64,000 bases of DNA from Cocos nucifera (Eukaryota; Streptophyta; Magnoliopsida; Arecales; Arecaceae). Within the stretch, counting starts at the first letter, position 1. Each line of letters opens with the position of its first letter. Shown here piece by piece: positions 1 to 12,909 of the stretch. The position numbers and the translations under genes were made by a program. The notes beneath the pieces are model-generated. The model was not told where the DNA came from and made no database searches. It worked only from the letters and a program-made list of their open reading frames with translations. Where the stretch lies: positions 597,221 to 661,220 of the forward strand of contig QRFJ01000048.1 in assembly GCA_006176705.1 (NCBI GenBank), given 5' to 3'.

Positions 1-740
1 TATGGTTTTAATCTCCGTCAACCTATTGATCTTGTTTTCTTATCTATGAATAATCATACTTCTGAGTCTGCGACTTCTTTTGCTAAACACATTAATGAAA
101 TTCATACTGAAATCAGACAAAAAATTACCATGAATACAGAAAAATATAAACTTACTACTGATGCTCATCGTAAAAAATTGGAATTTAACGAAGATGATTA
201 TGTTATGGTTCGTATTCGTCTTGAACGTTATCCACGAAATTCATTCAAAAAGTTACATGCTCGAGCCACCGATCTTTTTCGCATCTTTCGTAAACTTGGA
301 CCTAATGCATATTATATAGAATTACCTTCTAATTTAAAATTTAGTCTAATTTTCAATGTTGAAAACTTGCTACCTTATCGAGGCACATTCCAGCCTCCTA
401 CTATGCATGCAGGTGACAGCAGGAATCACATTCCTCCTCCAGTGCCAGTTCCGATTCTTCCATCGCTTCCACCGGCTTCATCAAATCAAATTGAACGCAT
501 TCTTATGAATGAAATTGTTTCTTCTGCTGATGGAGGATTTCGAAGATTTTTTATCAAATGGCAAGAATGTCAAGATTCAGATGCTACATAGATTCTTGAA
601 TAAGAACTACAACGAATTGATCCAGATATTTTCGAACATTACATCAATTCCTCACCAGAGTCGAGTTCTTTTCAGCCAGGAAGGAATGATAGAAATCAAA
701 AATTACGCACGTATTCTAGAAGGAAGCGTCGCTAAACCCT
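1..740 (+). pseudogene. Ty3/gypsy chromovirus integrase C-terminus plus chromodomain, broken
   Basis: The open stretch from 46 to 591 encodes the tail of a retrotransposon integrase. A basic segment at residues 60-97 (EFNEDDYVMVRIRLERYP then FKKLHARATDLFRIF and GPNAYYIELP) matches the GPY/F-type C-terminal region of Ty3/gypsy integrases. A proline-rich linker and a chromodomain-like end follow (IERILMNEIVSSADGGFRRF then FIKWQECQDSDAT). The expected next residue, Trp, is replaced by an in-frame TAG at 589-591, and a second stop follows four codons later. The same frame then stays readable to about 736, ending in a basic tail. The piece is therefore an inactivated 3' end of a chromodomain-bearing Ty3/gypsy element whose body lies left of the window. 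It is on the strand opposite to importin and probably sits inside an importin intron. Confidence 0.8.
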
Positions 741-755
741 AACCCTAATTTTTGT

Positions 756-1022
756 GGGCCTAATTTAGATTATTTTATTTTTGTTGGAAATTCTAATTTT
801 GTTAGGACTCTATAAAAAGAGTTCTATTGGATTTCTAGTCAGCTGTTAGAATCCTATTAGGTTATGTTTTTGTTTCTCTATTTAAAGACTCCACCTGTGT
901 GAAGAACCTCAGATCTAAACTATTGATTGAAAAATTGAGTGAATTAAATTCTTAGATTTTGTTCTTTGTTTTTATTTTTTTTCTTCTTTCTTTTCTTTTG
1001 GCTCTTTTCTTTTGGTTTTGCA
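756..1022 (+). mobile_element. Probable 3' LTR of the chromovirus remnant
   Basis: Directly after the integrase/chromodomain frame lies a T-rich stretch with a TATA-like motif (CTATAAAAAGAG, about 810) and a second one (CTATTTAAAG, about 879) followed by CTCCACC. It ends at a pyrimidine-rich block finishing TTTTGCA near 1022. A TG start near 756 and CA end near 1022 would give an LTR of about 270 bp, a plausible size for small chromovirus LTRs. The 5' partner LTR is outside the window, so the limits are inferred. Confidence 0.45.
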
Positions 1023-1258
1023 TCACATAAACATGAATGAAGATATAGCCAAGGAAAAGCTACTTGTATGTTTTTCACAAAAGTGACTCTGACTTGTTAT
1101 TGGCATCCAAATTAACAACATAGAGGATATCAAAAAGGTCCCCCACAATAAGTAATTCCTAGATCTTAAAAGAGGAGGCTGATCAAGTAAAACATTTCCA
1201 TCTTTCCAATTTATAAAATTTTAATAAAAATACGAGTAGCATGCTTTTCAGGACTTAC

Positions 1259-1786
1259 CAACATCGGTGTTATATACATAGCAAGTTCATCAAAGAATGG
1301 CAAGAAAGAAGCCTTGAAGGTTTTGATCAAAGTGCCCAAGCAATCGCCAACCTGAAGAAAAAACCACAATGGAAGCAAAACACCGGACAAAGATCAAGTT
1401 TCACAATATATAAATGAACATGTCGAGGGCTAAGCTTACAAGAAGTAATTTGCTAAGCATCCACAGAAGTATGATTGTTGAAAAGTTATGACAGACCTGG
1501 TCAAAGACTTCTTCCTCCTGTTCATTTTCCTCTTTAAGCAATTCTCTTTCCTCAGCATCAAAGTCCTCTGCCTTGGTCCTTTCTGCCCTTTCTCTTTTCC
1601 TAGTTGTGCTTGCTGTAATCACATGCTTGATCTCATCCACTAAACTTCTCACCTGGCCTTCATCAAGAAGCGGTCCAGAAAGCTGGAAAAAAAAAAAAAA
1701 AAAGGAATAAAACCACAGGCTGCAATTGATTTTTTTTCCTCTTGGTAATATCAAGACATTATCATATTTGATAAGCTCCAATATGT

Positions 1787-1833
<47 letters not shown>

Positions 1834-4800
1834 GGAGGGAGGGAGGGAGGGAGGGAGAAAGAGGGAGAGAGTATGTAAGAGAAAGCATAAAACAAAGATC
1901 AAGAAATGATTGTTAAAATAAATGGTTTGACGTAGTAGTGGCATTTGGATTTTGACAGCATAGAATTCAAATATTTTGCAATAAAAAAGCTTAAGATGCC
2001 AAACACATCTGTAGTCTCAAGGTGTGGTCCTAGAACAGAAACTAAGATCACCATAGCCAATGTGATACTCTCTTCACTGAAGATTTGTTTTAACTTTTTA
2101 AGAATCTCCAATGAACACAAGAAGCTTCAAATTAAGGTCCGAGAAGCCTTATCCGTTCCTTTGTACATTTTTATTGCATATGGGGCAACTACAAAATTGG
2201 TTTCCTAATTGCAAAATAATGGTGAAAGTCAGATGGCCATCAAAACATCAAATATTAATAGTCACATATAATGTACCAGATACACAATAAGCATTCCAAA
2301 ACATCTGATTCCCAGTCAAAACAGGCCTCCATAACTCACTGATTGCAAAGGTAATGCAGGGCATACATATTGTTTTAACCACAAAATCTATGCTTAGACA
2401 AAAAAAGAAGGCATCAAATCTTACCACTGAAATTCTTTTGCTTTACCAAGTACCAACAACCTCCTGTTATTGAGAATAATGAATTAAGCAAACCCATGAC
2501 AAAACGCACTAATAGTCCAATCACTCTGCATTACCAAGGCCATGACATCATGCATTGAGCAAAGTCAACCCACACTTTAGTGTGGGTATGGCCAAGGTTT
2601 TAAATACCGTGGGATGGAGCTGTCCTAATTTTTTCATGGAACGGAACGTGCCACTGTCCCAACACTTGGGATAGAGGATGTCCCAAGACATCCCGATCGA
2701 GACACTGAGCCACTAACAGAACAAACCTGTCCCAACACCTAAGATGGTATACCATCCCGGTGTCCCACGGGACGTCCCACTGGGACTTGAATCCTTGGGT
2801 ATAACCCATCCTTGCTCATGCAATCATGCAACAATGTCTGTCCATTCTAAGCAATGGGTCAGTTTACGCCAAACGAGTATTAAATACTAATATGTAGCTC
2901 AACCCATTGCGATCTCCAGCAAAACTGTCCCACTGCATAATAAGCTAAATGAGAGCAAATTTCAATAGGGAAGGTATGGTATAACAGTTCAATTTCTTTT
3001 TTCCATTTATTAAAAGTTCTAGCACCTCTAGGAATTGATGAAAAAGGATTAGCTTAGATCATATGTATGTTTTTCCATACTTTCAAGCCAAAATGACCCA
3101 TAGATGTATAATTATACACAGATTCTAACAAGACCAAAACGAGCTAAGCTTCTATCACACATCAACCCAGATCATAAAAATAGTTTAAAGCTAGTGCCCT
3201 TGCTCAGACAAACCAAGTTTTACATTGATTTACCAACTTCCCTCAGTAGACAATGTTCATAATTATTGAACTTCTTATCACCCAAGAACTTCTATGTTAG
3301 CAATGGATGCAAGTAACAGAACTCTTCAGGCCTGAGAGCATGCAGTTCAGAACAAGTCAATTTGCACTAAATTCTCCCTAGACCAGAAAACCTTCTTGCT
3401 CACAATAAACAAGACATCCATTTAATATGATAGACTTGACTGAACCAGTTAGGGGAGACTCACAGAGTTTGACAATACAAAGAATTGTACTACACTACTA
3501 GGGAAAAAAATAGCAAGGAAGCTCTTAAAAAAAAAAAAAAAAAAAAAAAATCAGTGGAAAGAATTAGGCAGGAGGAGACAAACCTGTAAACACTCATTCA
3601 ATGAATCCAGCATGCATGCACAAATTTCTGTTTCAGGCTCCTATAATCAGAGAAATCATTCCAAAATACAAATATAAGTACAGAAATGAGATTAAAATCT
3701 CAGACATCAGCAAATACAGAAGTTTTGTTATATACAGAATTGTAGGATAACCTTATGCAAAGCTTCAATAAGAGATGGAATTATATAGTCAGACAACTGC
3801 TTAACATATGATTCATCACGACCCTGAGCAAGCCCTTTCTCCACAGCTAACTTTGCTGCGCGAAGTAGTTCTGGCATGGCTGGAAGTAAAAAGAAAAATC
3901 ACATTGGATTCTTAGAATAATAACTTATGCCAAAACACAATAGAAAACAACAAAAGCTTGGTAATACCAGAAACAGCAGCCTTCCTGACTTCTTCATGAA
4001 AATAAAATTTGAGAAGAGGTACTAAAGTAGGAGCAACCTGCAATTAATTTGTATGCTACATGATCGTTTCTTTTTAAATAGACAAGTTTATTCAATTAGA
4101 TAAAGGCCTGGTAAAGGAAATGTATAAACACTGATCATAACCAACCTGATCGATCCATGGGTAGAAACCCTCCTTGAGTTCATCAGCATAACAACAGAGC
4201 ATGTTACAAGCTGTGGCTTTCTCCTCCAGGACACTAGTCCGAATACCAATCCTTTTATCACCAAGAGTGATGGTTTCAATGCTGCATTAATATACGACTC
4301 AAGTGAATGAGTTGTACATATCTACAAAAGCAACATCACTTAATAACAAATAACACCATGCAGATTCCATATCCTAGGATATCAGACAGATCATGTTGGG
4401 CATGACAGCAGACTAGCTTAGTAGAAGAGAGGGGAATCATGGCAGGACAAATATAAGTTAATGAAAAGCACGGGGTTCAGAATAATTAAAGCTATAAAAA
4501 ATGGAAGTTGTCAAGGGAGTTTTTGAAATGTACATATTGCAATACCATATGAAAGTTCATACGATACAAGGATGGCATACAATGAACAGCATATTTTATT
4601 AAGACAGAGAGCACAGATGAGAATGGATACAATTACATTACATTTTAAGATGTTCATCAGATCATTTGTAATCGTGATCTTATTTTCTTTTCTTCTTCTT
4701 TTGGTTGTGCAGCACCACACTGTGCAACCTGCATGCATGAGGTCTTTTGCAAGTTGCACAATAGAAAAAAAAATATTTATGGGTCACCGTCTGCTACACC

Positions 4801-7800
4801 ACCACATTAGGATCTATAGCATGGCTTCTGTTCTAGATCAAGTTCGTACATAATTATCATCATGGTTTCATTAACCAGATAACTAAGGAGTAAGGACACA
4901 TTTGCCAGAACCAGATCAAATATATGGTAAGAAATTGCAAACACAAGTTACAGATCGATGCATAATTCTCATGTTGCTTCTCAATCGGGCAACCTATATA
5001 ATGCAAGTTGAGGGGCAATAAGTCAGTTTTGTATCAGCTATATAACATAAATCTTCTGCATGAAGTTGGAGTCATGCTAGCACACTGTTCGTTGAGGAGG
5101 AAGAGGCCAATTATGTCATGTCCACATTTTACCAATTTCAAAATGTTGATACAACCCTATCAGAAACTGGTTGGTGTCAAGAAAGCCTTGCAGAATCCTC
5201 ATTGTAAAGTGACAAGAGTACAGACCATACAATTTGTGTAAGTTGTATATTTGATCGGTGTTAACAGGTGAACTAGGCAATAAGATGTGATAGACATAGT
5301 TGATGTGGAAAATGTCATCACTTGCCTTACAAGCATGATAGGGTTAAAATGGAAACGTGTGTCACATCATCTTATGACAAGTGACAACATGCAATTGGGA
5401 TTCAAAAAATCACTGGCTCTCAAATTCCAAATGCAACATCAAATAGCTATACAACTATATGTATATGATTAGTTAATATACCCACCATAATATTTATACA
5501 TACATGCCTGATGCATTTAACCAAAATGACAAGTCATTCTAAGTTATTTCTATATTACATATAAAGAAAGAAAAACCAAACATTTGTTTAATGCAAAGGA
5601 AAAAAAAACATTAGTAAAAACCAAACATATCTCCAAAACCGCAACCATTAGAAAAAAATTTTTAAAAAAGTCTGTGTCTTGAAGCAAGAGACAAGATCAA
5701 CATTATCACATCATCATCAGTATTATAAGCACCAGATCACCAAGAGAAAAATGTTAGTTACATAGGGACTTTGAACTACATGAACTTAGCTGCTATATCT
5801 TAACAGTTGGTTGTTGATGTGGGACAATATCAAATGCAATACCCAAAGTTTGAAAACAAATCTAAACTTGCTGCATTTGAGCTTATAGATCAAAGGCTTC
5901 ATCCAGACAACAATGAAGTGGTTGACTCAAGTTCACAACTAATTAGAGTGGACACAACCTCAAGGGGATTGCTTGAATTGCGAAATTTTTTAAAAAAAAA
6001 AAAAAAAATGTTCCTACTGTTTGAGCTTGGAGTCTCTCCAAAGAGAAAATTTAGCACCTATATCACAGCCAAAGAAGCAAGTTAGACATCTACAGGCTTT
6101 ACCTAAATTGGAACTTCATCATGCATGATAACTGCTTAGCATTCAACACATATAACCTTGTTTACAATGTTGAAGTTTTCATGAAAGAAAGATGGACCAA
6201 TTTGCAAATGTACTCCACGAGTTTCCAAAAATTCCAAAATAAATATTTAAACTGGAGTTTCAGCACTAAAAACAAACCTTTCATCATCTGATTCTTCTAT
6301 ATCCTCATCTGAATCAACAGAGGTAATGGTTACGTCAGGCTTCAACTGAGCAGACTGAAGCAATGGAGGCATTACAACACTCATGTATGGAAGAAAATCC
6401 TGTCCTAAGCACTTGCATAGTCTGGCCCATGCCTATGACACAAAACAAGGAATAAACAATGGGACATATGGGCTGTCTATGCCCTATTTCAAGCTTTGGA
6501 TCTTAAACATACCTGTAGCATATAACTTGTTATTGGGTCATCTGTCTCCATTTGAGATCCTTGCAATGTCATCAGCACCTCCATTACCTAGCATAAAATA
6601 ATCAGTTAAGCAAGTTTGATAATCATGCTTAATAATCATAAGATCATCAGCTGAACTTGCACGATATATACCATAAGACTTTAAAAACAGAAAAAGGATG
6701 AAGATAAGAGGCAGGATGACCAACAAATCCAGGATCAAAACTACAAAAGAATTACCATAATGATATATACTAAAGATATCTAAATCATATGCTTTTTGAC
6801 AGTATGCAGTTTAGAGATAGTAGATCATATCCAATGGCTCAAATCGTCAATACTGGGTACCTGGCTATCAAGTCTGGACTGACCTTATTTGAACTGTTGT
6901 GTAGGCACCCACATGTTAGCTCTAGTTTATACATATAACCTTTTTTTCTCTACTACTAAATTGTTAACTCCATAGCATTAGCAAGTCATCAAACAAATCA
7001 AGGAACTGAAATTTTTCTCATGTTTTAAGAAAATAGCCATAAGAAGAGCTAGTAAACAACTGCACTGTCAAGATAATACTGCAGTTTTACACCATAGCAG
7101 AATAAGACAGTCTTGTTTTAATCTTCTCAATATTTTCAAACAAGAACCTATAGCACCTTAATTCATTTAAAAGTTGTTAAAGTTCATCATACAGGTATGA
7201 TACATTCTAAAACATGAGATACCTCTCAAAGTCAAAACACTACAAGTCACAAAATTCTTAACCACTAACATGATGTCTCCCCAGAAAAGATGGGAATAAC
7301 TCTTCCAGGAGGCTGGGTTCAACCTTAGACAATCTAATAGGAAAAGTATAAACATGATGATATCAAATGGGCTTCAGTACATAAAAGTGGTCAACAATAC
7401 CGTGCATAGCAGACACCTTTACAATTGGATGATTCATTGAGGCAATAATTTTTAGAGAGGGAAAAAAGTCAGCTACCTGTCTAGCATCATCCCTAAATTT
7501 CTCCTTGCCCACAGCCATTCCAACCAAACTTATGCACTCCATAGACTTGGCACGAAGCATCCGTTTGGACTTGTCAGTTGCATTCATTAAAATAGCTTTG
7601 AGATAAGGCATAACAGCATCATAATACTTTTGGAATTGCTCCTGCAGGAATATGTTGATTCCAGAATAAACCATTTAAAATATGTGTATGTATATATATA
7701 TATATATATATATAAAATAGGCAACCTAATAAAATGTGCCTTCAGCATATACCTGTGATGAATCCGCAACAGATGCTAAAGCAGTCAAAGCTCCCTCTTG

Positions 7801-10722
7801 CACCATCTGCTTCCCATTCTGAGTAAAACAATTTGCACTTTACAACCCTTTTCTAGCAACTCCAGACAAACAAAAAAAATGCATATGCAAGGTTGAACAG
7901 AGTAAAGCAAATATGAAAATAACCTGCAAGAGCACAAGCAACTTGCTAACAATTCCATCCAAGTAAGGTGACAAAATATCTGGTGTACAATTCTCGCTGA
8001 AATTCAAGACTGCTGAAGCAGCATGGGCCTGCAACATCAATCAAACCCATTATCATTAAGAACTGGTTCACACAAAAAGAGTATCCCAGGAATTTGAAAT
8101 TCAATAACAAAGACAAGAAGCACATCAAGACAAAAAATTAAGTAGAAGAATTAGCCTACATGAATAGCAGAGCACTTCTTATAAGATCCATGAAAGAGGT
8201 GGGGTGTTCCCTGTGAATCAACTACATAATGATACAGAGGATAGTTGTGTCCATGAACCAGAACAAAACCAGCCCATATAATACACTATCATCAAATACT
8301 TGGCTTCATGGAATATGCAATCTCATCACTGCTTGTAAATAACAACTGAAGCTCAATTACTACCGTCAATGACGAATACATCCAACAAGAGCAACATGGA
8401 GCCAAATTTTTGAGAAAAACACCAGGAACAGCGAAAATTGTACATAAGAGACATGGTTTGGGCTATCTTTCCCAGAAAGGAAAGGATAATGCAAAGTCAA
8501 GGAAAGTGGAACAGAGACGAGGAGGAATAAGCAAGGCCAATAAATAATCACTGACTGACCTGTTTCTGAACTTGAACACGTCCTGAAAAGAACCACCAAA
8601 TAGACAAATGATTTATAGCCCAAAAATTAAAGTTCTATTACAGTTTTTTTCTTAGGCTTGCCATCGCTTGCAAAGATTTGATAGCTTATTTCGAACAAAA
8701 TATACCAAAAAACAGCTTGGAAAACATGTTTCAAGATTTCACAATCTTATCTGCTTAAAGTATTTGGGAGAAGACTTGAACCAATTAAAGGAAGATCGAA
8801 TTTCCAGGTTACATTTAAAATATAAGTCACCGATACTATTAAACCAAATGGATAAATAAAACTACAAATAATGTCTTCTTAAGCCGCTTTTGAAGCTAGC
8901 AAGATGGATAATTAACATGAATTCTATCATTCAAGAGGTAAGCTTGGTAGATTAATGGGACAGAAGGTGGTCATATTACAATTGTTGATGATATGCTACT
9001 AGAAGTATTTAACTCAGGCAATATTTGATTCGATAAAGATAGTTTCCTGTATTCTATAATCGTGGATATTTCATTCTCATCAGGGTTGCTAAATTACTTG
9101 CCTGGACTCGGGGATTCTGGAAGTCATCCATCGCTGATGCCAATGCAGGCAGCACCCTCTGATGATATTGGACTTGCAAATCTGGCCCCAAATCTGTAGA
9201 CAACTGTCCAATAGCGTTTATGGCCGCCCAGCGTACACGGGGATGTGGATCTTGGAATGAATTGAGGACCATGTTCACCACTTGCTCCAGGTTCTTAATC
9301 ATCACCTGCATACAGGGGAAAAGAAATACCCGAACAAGTGAAATAAACAAAGATACTGCTTCCTTAGCTTGGAGCGTCGTTTCATTTTATGCGATCAGTT
9401 ACTCATCTAAAAGAAGTTTCTTTTTACTTAGATCCGAGATCGTCTTTTGAAGGTTACGATACCTTTGAGCAACCTTCGGCAATCTGGGCAAGAGTGATGA
9501 GGGCAGCATGATGCTTCTGCCACTCGAGGGCCGCCAGGTACGCTGGGAGCAGTTCAGACGCGACCGGCACAATGGTATTCCCTCCGAGGGCGATGGAGAG
9601 CCGGTCGAGGCACTCCTGGGCGACGCTGTAGTTGCTGGTCTCCCCAGCATCCTCTTCCTCAGACTCCGCGCTGTGCCAGGCGGGCTCATCTTCAATGTCG
9701 AGCAGCATCTTCATCAGTACGGCAAACAGCCGCCCGATAAACTGGGGGAGCCGGCGCATCATCCCTGGGGCGCGCTCCCGTGCCTCAGCAAGCGTGATCA
9801 CGAACTCGACAGCAAGGTGGCGAGTGCCCTCCTCGAGGCGATCGGCCTCGGCGATCTGGAGCATGGCGCCGACGACGTCCGGGAGCTGCCGGCGGAGGAA
9901 GCGCGGCTCGGAGCCGGCGAGCTCGATCAGGAGCTCGAGGGCCTCCTGGGCGGTGGCCTCCTTGCCTGAGTTGAGGGACTCGGTGAGGGTGCGCATCATG
10001 GCTGGGAGGAGGTCTCCGAAGCGGTCGCGGTCGCCAGCCGAGGGGAGGCACTGGACGAGATTAATGGCGGCGCCGAGGGCGGCGATCCGGACATCAGCAG
10101 AGGTGGGGTGGGAGAGGGAAGAGAGAAGGACGGAGTGGAGGGTGAGGAGGTGGGGGAGGAGGGTGTCGCCGATGTACTGGGCGAGCTGGGAGAAGATGAG
10201 GAGGGCCGATTCTTGGAGGCGGGGGTTGTCGGAGGTGACGGACTGGAACATGAAGGGCAGGAGCTCCGGCCAGGCGTCATCGGGGAGGAGGCCGGCAGCG
10301 AGCTCGGAGACGGTGTCGCAAAGCTTCTTGGCGATGGACTTGACGTCCTCGCGCTGGACGGAGGCGAGGAGGAGGGACTTGAGCGAGGCCTGGGAGGTTG
10401 GGGAGAGGCGAGGCCAGAGGTAGGACGGCGAGGAGGAGTCGCCGGAGGCGGAGGAGGAGGAGGAGGAGGAGTCGCGGGTGAGGAGCTTGCGGAGGAGGAT
10501 GGCGGACATGGCGCGGATCTCGAGGTGGGGAGAGGATTGGAGGAGGGTGGCGAGCTTGGCGGCGAGGGCGTCGGGTTGGACGTCGCGGCAGAGGTGGAAG
10601 ACAGACTCCGCCTGCGATCGCTGGTCATTGGCGGAGGACATCAGCTGGGCGACGAGGGCCTCGAAGGGCGCCGGGTCGGCGCCGAGGATCGCCGCCAGTT
10701 GCTGCTGCTGCTGCTGGTCCAT
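1259..10722 (-). CDS. Importin-5-like karyopherin beta (IMB3/KPNB3 type), 13 exons, 3' end missing
   Basis: A HEAT-repeat nuclear import receptor; family members bind cargo such as ribosomal proteins and histones, and Ran-GTP, at the nuclear pore. Exons (minus): 10722-9463, 9305-9102, 8028-7924, 7818-7753, 7641-7477, 6587-6513, 6432-6278, 4281-4146, 4037-3968, 3879-3752, 3640-3584, 1682-1497, 1351-1259. All join in frame, giving about 900 residues; plant orthologues have about 1110. The ATG at 10722 is preferred over an in-frame GTG one codon upstream. Recognisable blocks include NPRVQ then AHAASAVLNFSENCTPDILS, MLRAKSMECISLVGMAVGKE, and RERAERTKAEDFDAEE. Acidic loops lie near residues 342-363, 665-677 and 847-867. 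Exon 1 is GC-rich and has poly-Gln (2-8) and poly-Ser (86-92) runs. Intron 2 starts with GC (AG|GCAAGT). Exon 13 ends TPML before a GTAAGT donor; the remaining roughly 215 codons are not found between 1030 and 1250. They must lie beyond the retroelement at 1-1022 or be lost. Exons were placed by hand. Confidence 0.92.
1783..1872. repeat. Compound GT/GA/GGGA microsatellite in importin intron 11
   Basis: A pure alternating GT run passes into GA and then GGGA units. It lies between importin exons 11 and 12, about 100 bp from the exon 12 acceptor. Such tracts are length-variable. Confidence 0.9.
2591..2805. mobile_element. Small inverted-repeat element in importin intron
   Basis: The stretch starts CCAAGGTTTTAAATACCG and ends GACTTGAATCCTTGG. 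The two ends are imperfect inverted repeats, and the inside is filled with repeated GTCCCA/GGGAC blocks in both orientations. GTAT occurs on both flanks and could be a short target duplication. This fits a MITE-like non-autonomous element; the superfamily is not assigned. Confidence 0.45.
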
Positions 10723-11362
10723 CACCGGAGAGCGCGGTCGGGAGCTAGGGTTTTGTGGAGGGGGGCGGCGGATAGGAAAGGAAAGGAAACGAGATGTAGA
10801 CGTCGTCGGACCGCACGCTCGCTCGCTGGGTCGAGGAGCGGGTGGTTTCTTGGCATTTTATTGTTAGGGTTGGGGAGGAAACTAATAACTATGGCAGAAG
10901 GGAAGTGGAGGGAAGGGACCGGGTGGCTTTTGCAGCTTTGGATTGGGTCTGGGACGTCCGTGGGGTTTGGGTTCGCTGGAAATTAGCTGTTGACCGTGGA
11001 TTTGGGCTTTTTGGTTTTTAATTTGTAGGATCCTGGGCAATGATCAGGTTACTAGCTGCAGGAAGGGACCGAGCTGGCTGCCGGGTCTAAGATCTGCGGG
11101 ATTCGTTTCGCCAACAGCTTTATGGGAAAGGGGCGTGGTTTCTTTCCAAAAAGGAATGAGAAAAGAGGGTGACTTTGGATGGTTAAAGTCATGGTGAGAA
11201 AATTTGTCATCGTCGTCTGATAAACCAACTTGACTTTTTATGTTTCACGGTCTTTATTTATACGAAATTGCTTAGGTCACAAAATTCAATACTACCAAGA
11301 AATCCATCTATCTTTTTGATAATCACTGTCCTTCATCTTTTTTGATAATTACTATTTAATTC
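10723..11362 (-). promoter_or_regulatory. Importin promoter and 5' leader, left copy
   Basis: This 640 bp lies between the importin ATG and the LTR retrotransposon at 11363. Read on the minus strand it has a telo-box (AAACCCTAG, at about 10745-10753) in the leader about 23 bp before the ATG, and an AAGCCCAAAT element farther upstream near 11005. Telo-box plus GCCCA-type sites are common in promoters of plant translation and growth genes. The proximal half is GC-rich and the distal half AT-rich. The right copy (52097-52736) has the same elements. Confidence 0.6.
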
Positions 11363-12909
11363 TATTGGTACATAATCTAGTCGACGCCGAATTGAATTAA
11401 AGTAGAGAAAAAAGAGGTCACCATCGATGACTTGCAAAATAAAGTTCCATCCAAAGTCGGTAGTAGTGGCTCCGATAAAATTCTCCAGCAATCAAGTCAA
11501 ATCTTCTAGCCAATAGAAATGAAATGCTCAGAAAAGAATTCAGTAGAGTTTTAAAAAGGAGAAGAGAGCTCAGAGAAAATGTATCTGGAGGATCTCTTTT
11601 TATAGACGGAGCTCGGAGCAGACTGATAGTAATAGCCGTCCGGTAGCTGGCCACTCGAGGTCCTATGAAGTTTGTTATGGAGAGCAGCACCATCTGTAGC
11701 AGACTGATAGTGACAGTCGTAGCCATCCAGTAGCTGGTCGCTCGGGATCGCATGAAGTTTGTTACGGAGAGGGGTGCCATCTGTAGCAGACTGATAGTGA
11801 CAGCGGTAGCCGTCCGGTACTGAACCATTCGGGGCCACGTGGAGGGGTGAAGAGCTTTGACGTATGTCAATTCCAAAAAAGTTCGGACTCCTAAAGAAAA
11901 TACAGCTAGAGGAGATCATCCGGAAGGAATACTACTTAAAATCTAGAAATAATCCGCTAGAGGAATCCGAATGGAGTTCGACTGATGGAGAAGTCCAGGA
12001 GTCCGACTGGTAGAGAAGCTCGACTGATAAAAAAGTTTAGAAGAAGTTCGACTGATGAAAAAGTTTGGTTGAATGAGTTCAACTAGTGGAGAAGTTCGAC
12101 GAAAGGAGAAGTCCGAAAGGAGTTCGACTCCTAGAGGAATCTGACCAAAGAAGAAGTACGGAAGGAGTTCGGCTCCTAGAGGAATTTGACTGAAGAAGAA
12201 GTTCGGAAGGAGTTTGACTCTTGAAGGAATCTGACCGAAGGAGAAGTCTGGTAGAAATTCGGCTCCTTGAGGAATTTGACTGAAGGAGAAGTCCGGAAGA
12301 AATTCGGCTCTTAGAGGAATCCGACTGAAGGAGAAGTTCGGAAGGAGAATTCAATTGATAAAAAAGTTCGGAAGAAATTCGGCTATTGGAGGAATTTGAT
12401 TGAAGAAGCAGTCAGAAAAGAGTTCGGCTCTTGAAGAAATTCGACTGAAGGAGAAGTTCGAAAAGAGTTTGGCTCCTAGAGGAATTTGACTGAAGAAGAA
12501 ATTCGGAAGGAGTTTGGCTCCTAGAAGAATTCAATTGAATGAGAAGTCTGGGAGGAGTCCGACTGATGGAGAAATCCAGAAGAAGTTTGGTTGATGGAGA
12601 AGTCCGGATGGAGTTCAGCTGCTATAGAAGTTCGAAAGAAATTCGGCCGTTAGAGGAGTCCGGGAGGGATTCGACCGCTGGAGGAGTTCGGCTACTTGAA
12701 GAAGTTTGGCTGGGGTTCGATCGCTGGAGAAAGAATTTATGATCGAAGCTCTTCCATGGTTACCAGTTACATTAAGCTAAGCATCAGACTAGACTTTGAC
12801 GGGAGCGAGGTTTATCCCCAATAATAGTTTGCCCACTTTCGAGTTTGAAATTCAAAAGAAGGGAGTACAAAAAGATGACTGTCGAAGTTTTTTTTTGGAC
12901 TCTATATCC

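Noticed and set aside
4572..5472. Short plus-strand frames inside importin intron 7
   Set aside because: No domains, no codon bias and located within an intron on the opposite strand.
10108..10986. 292-codon plus-strand frame opposite importin exon 1 (and its mirror at 52473-53351)
   Set aside because: A shadow of the GC-rich coding strand; Gly/Glu-rich composition is expected from the complement of Ser/Pro/Leu codons and no domain is present.
12079..12354. Ser/Leu-rich repeated frame (mirror 51105-51380)
   Set aside because: Encoded by the 45-bp repeat inside the LTR; a 15-residue periodic pattern without coding evidence.
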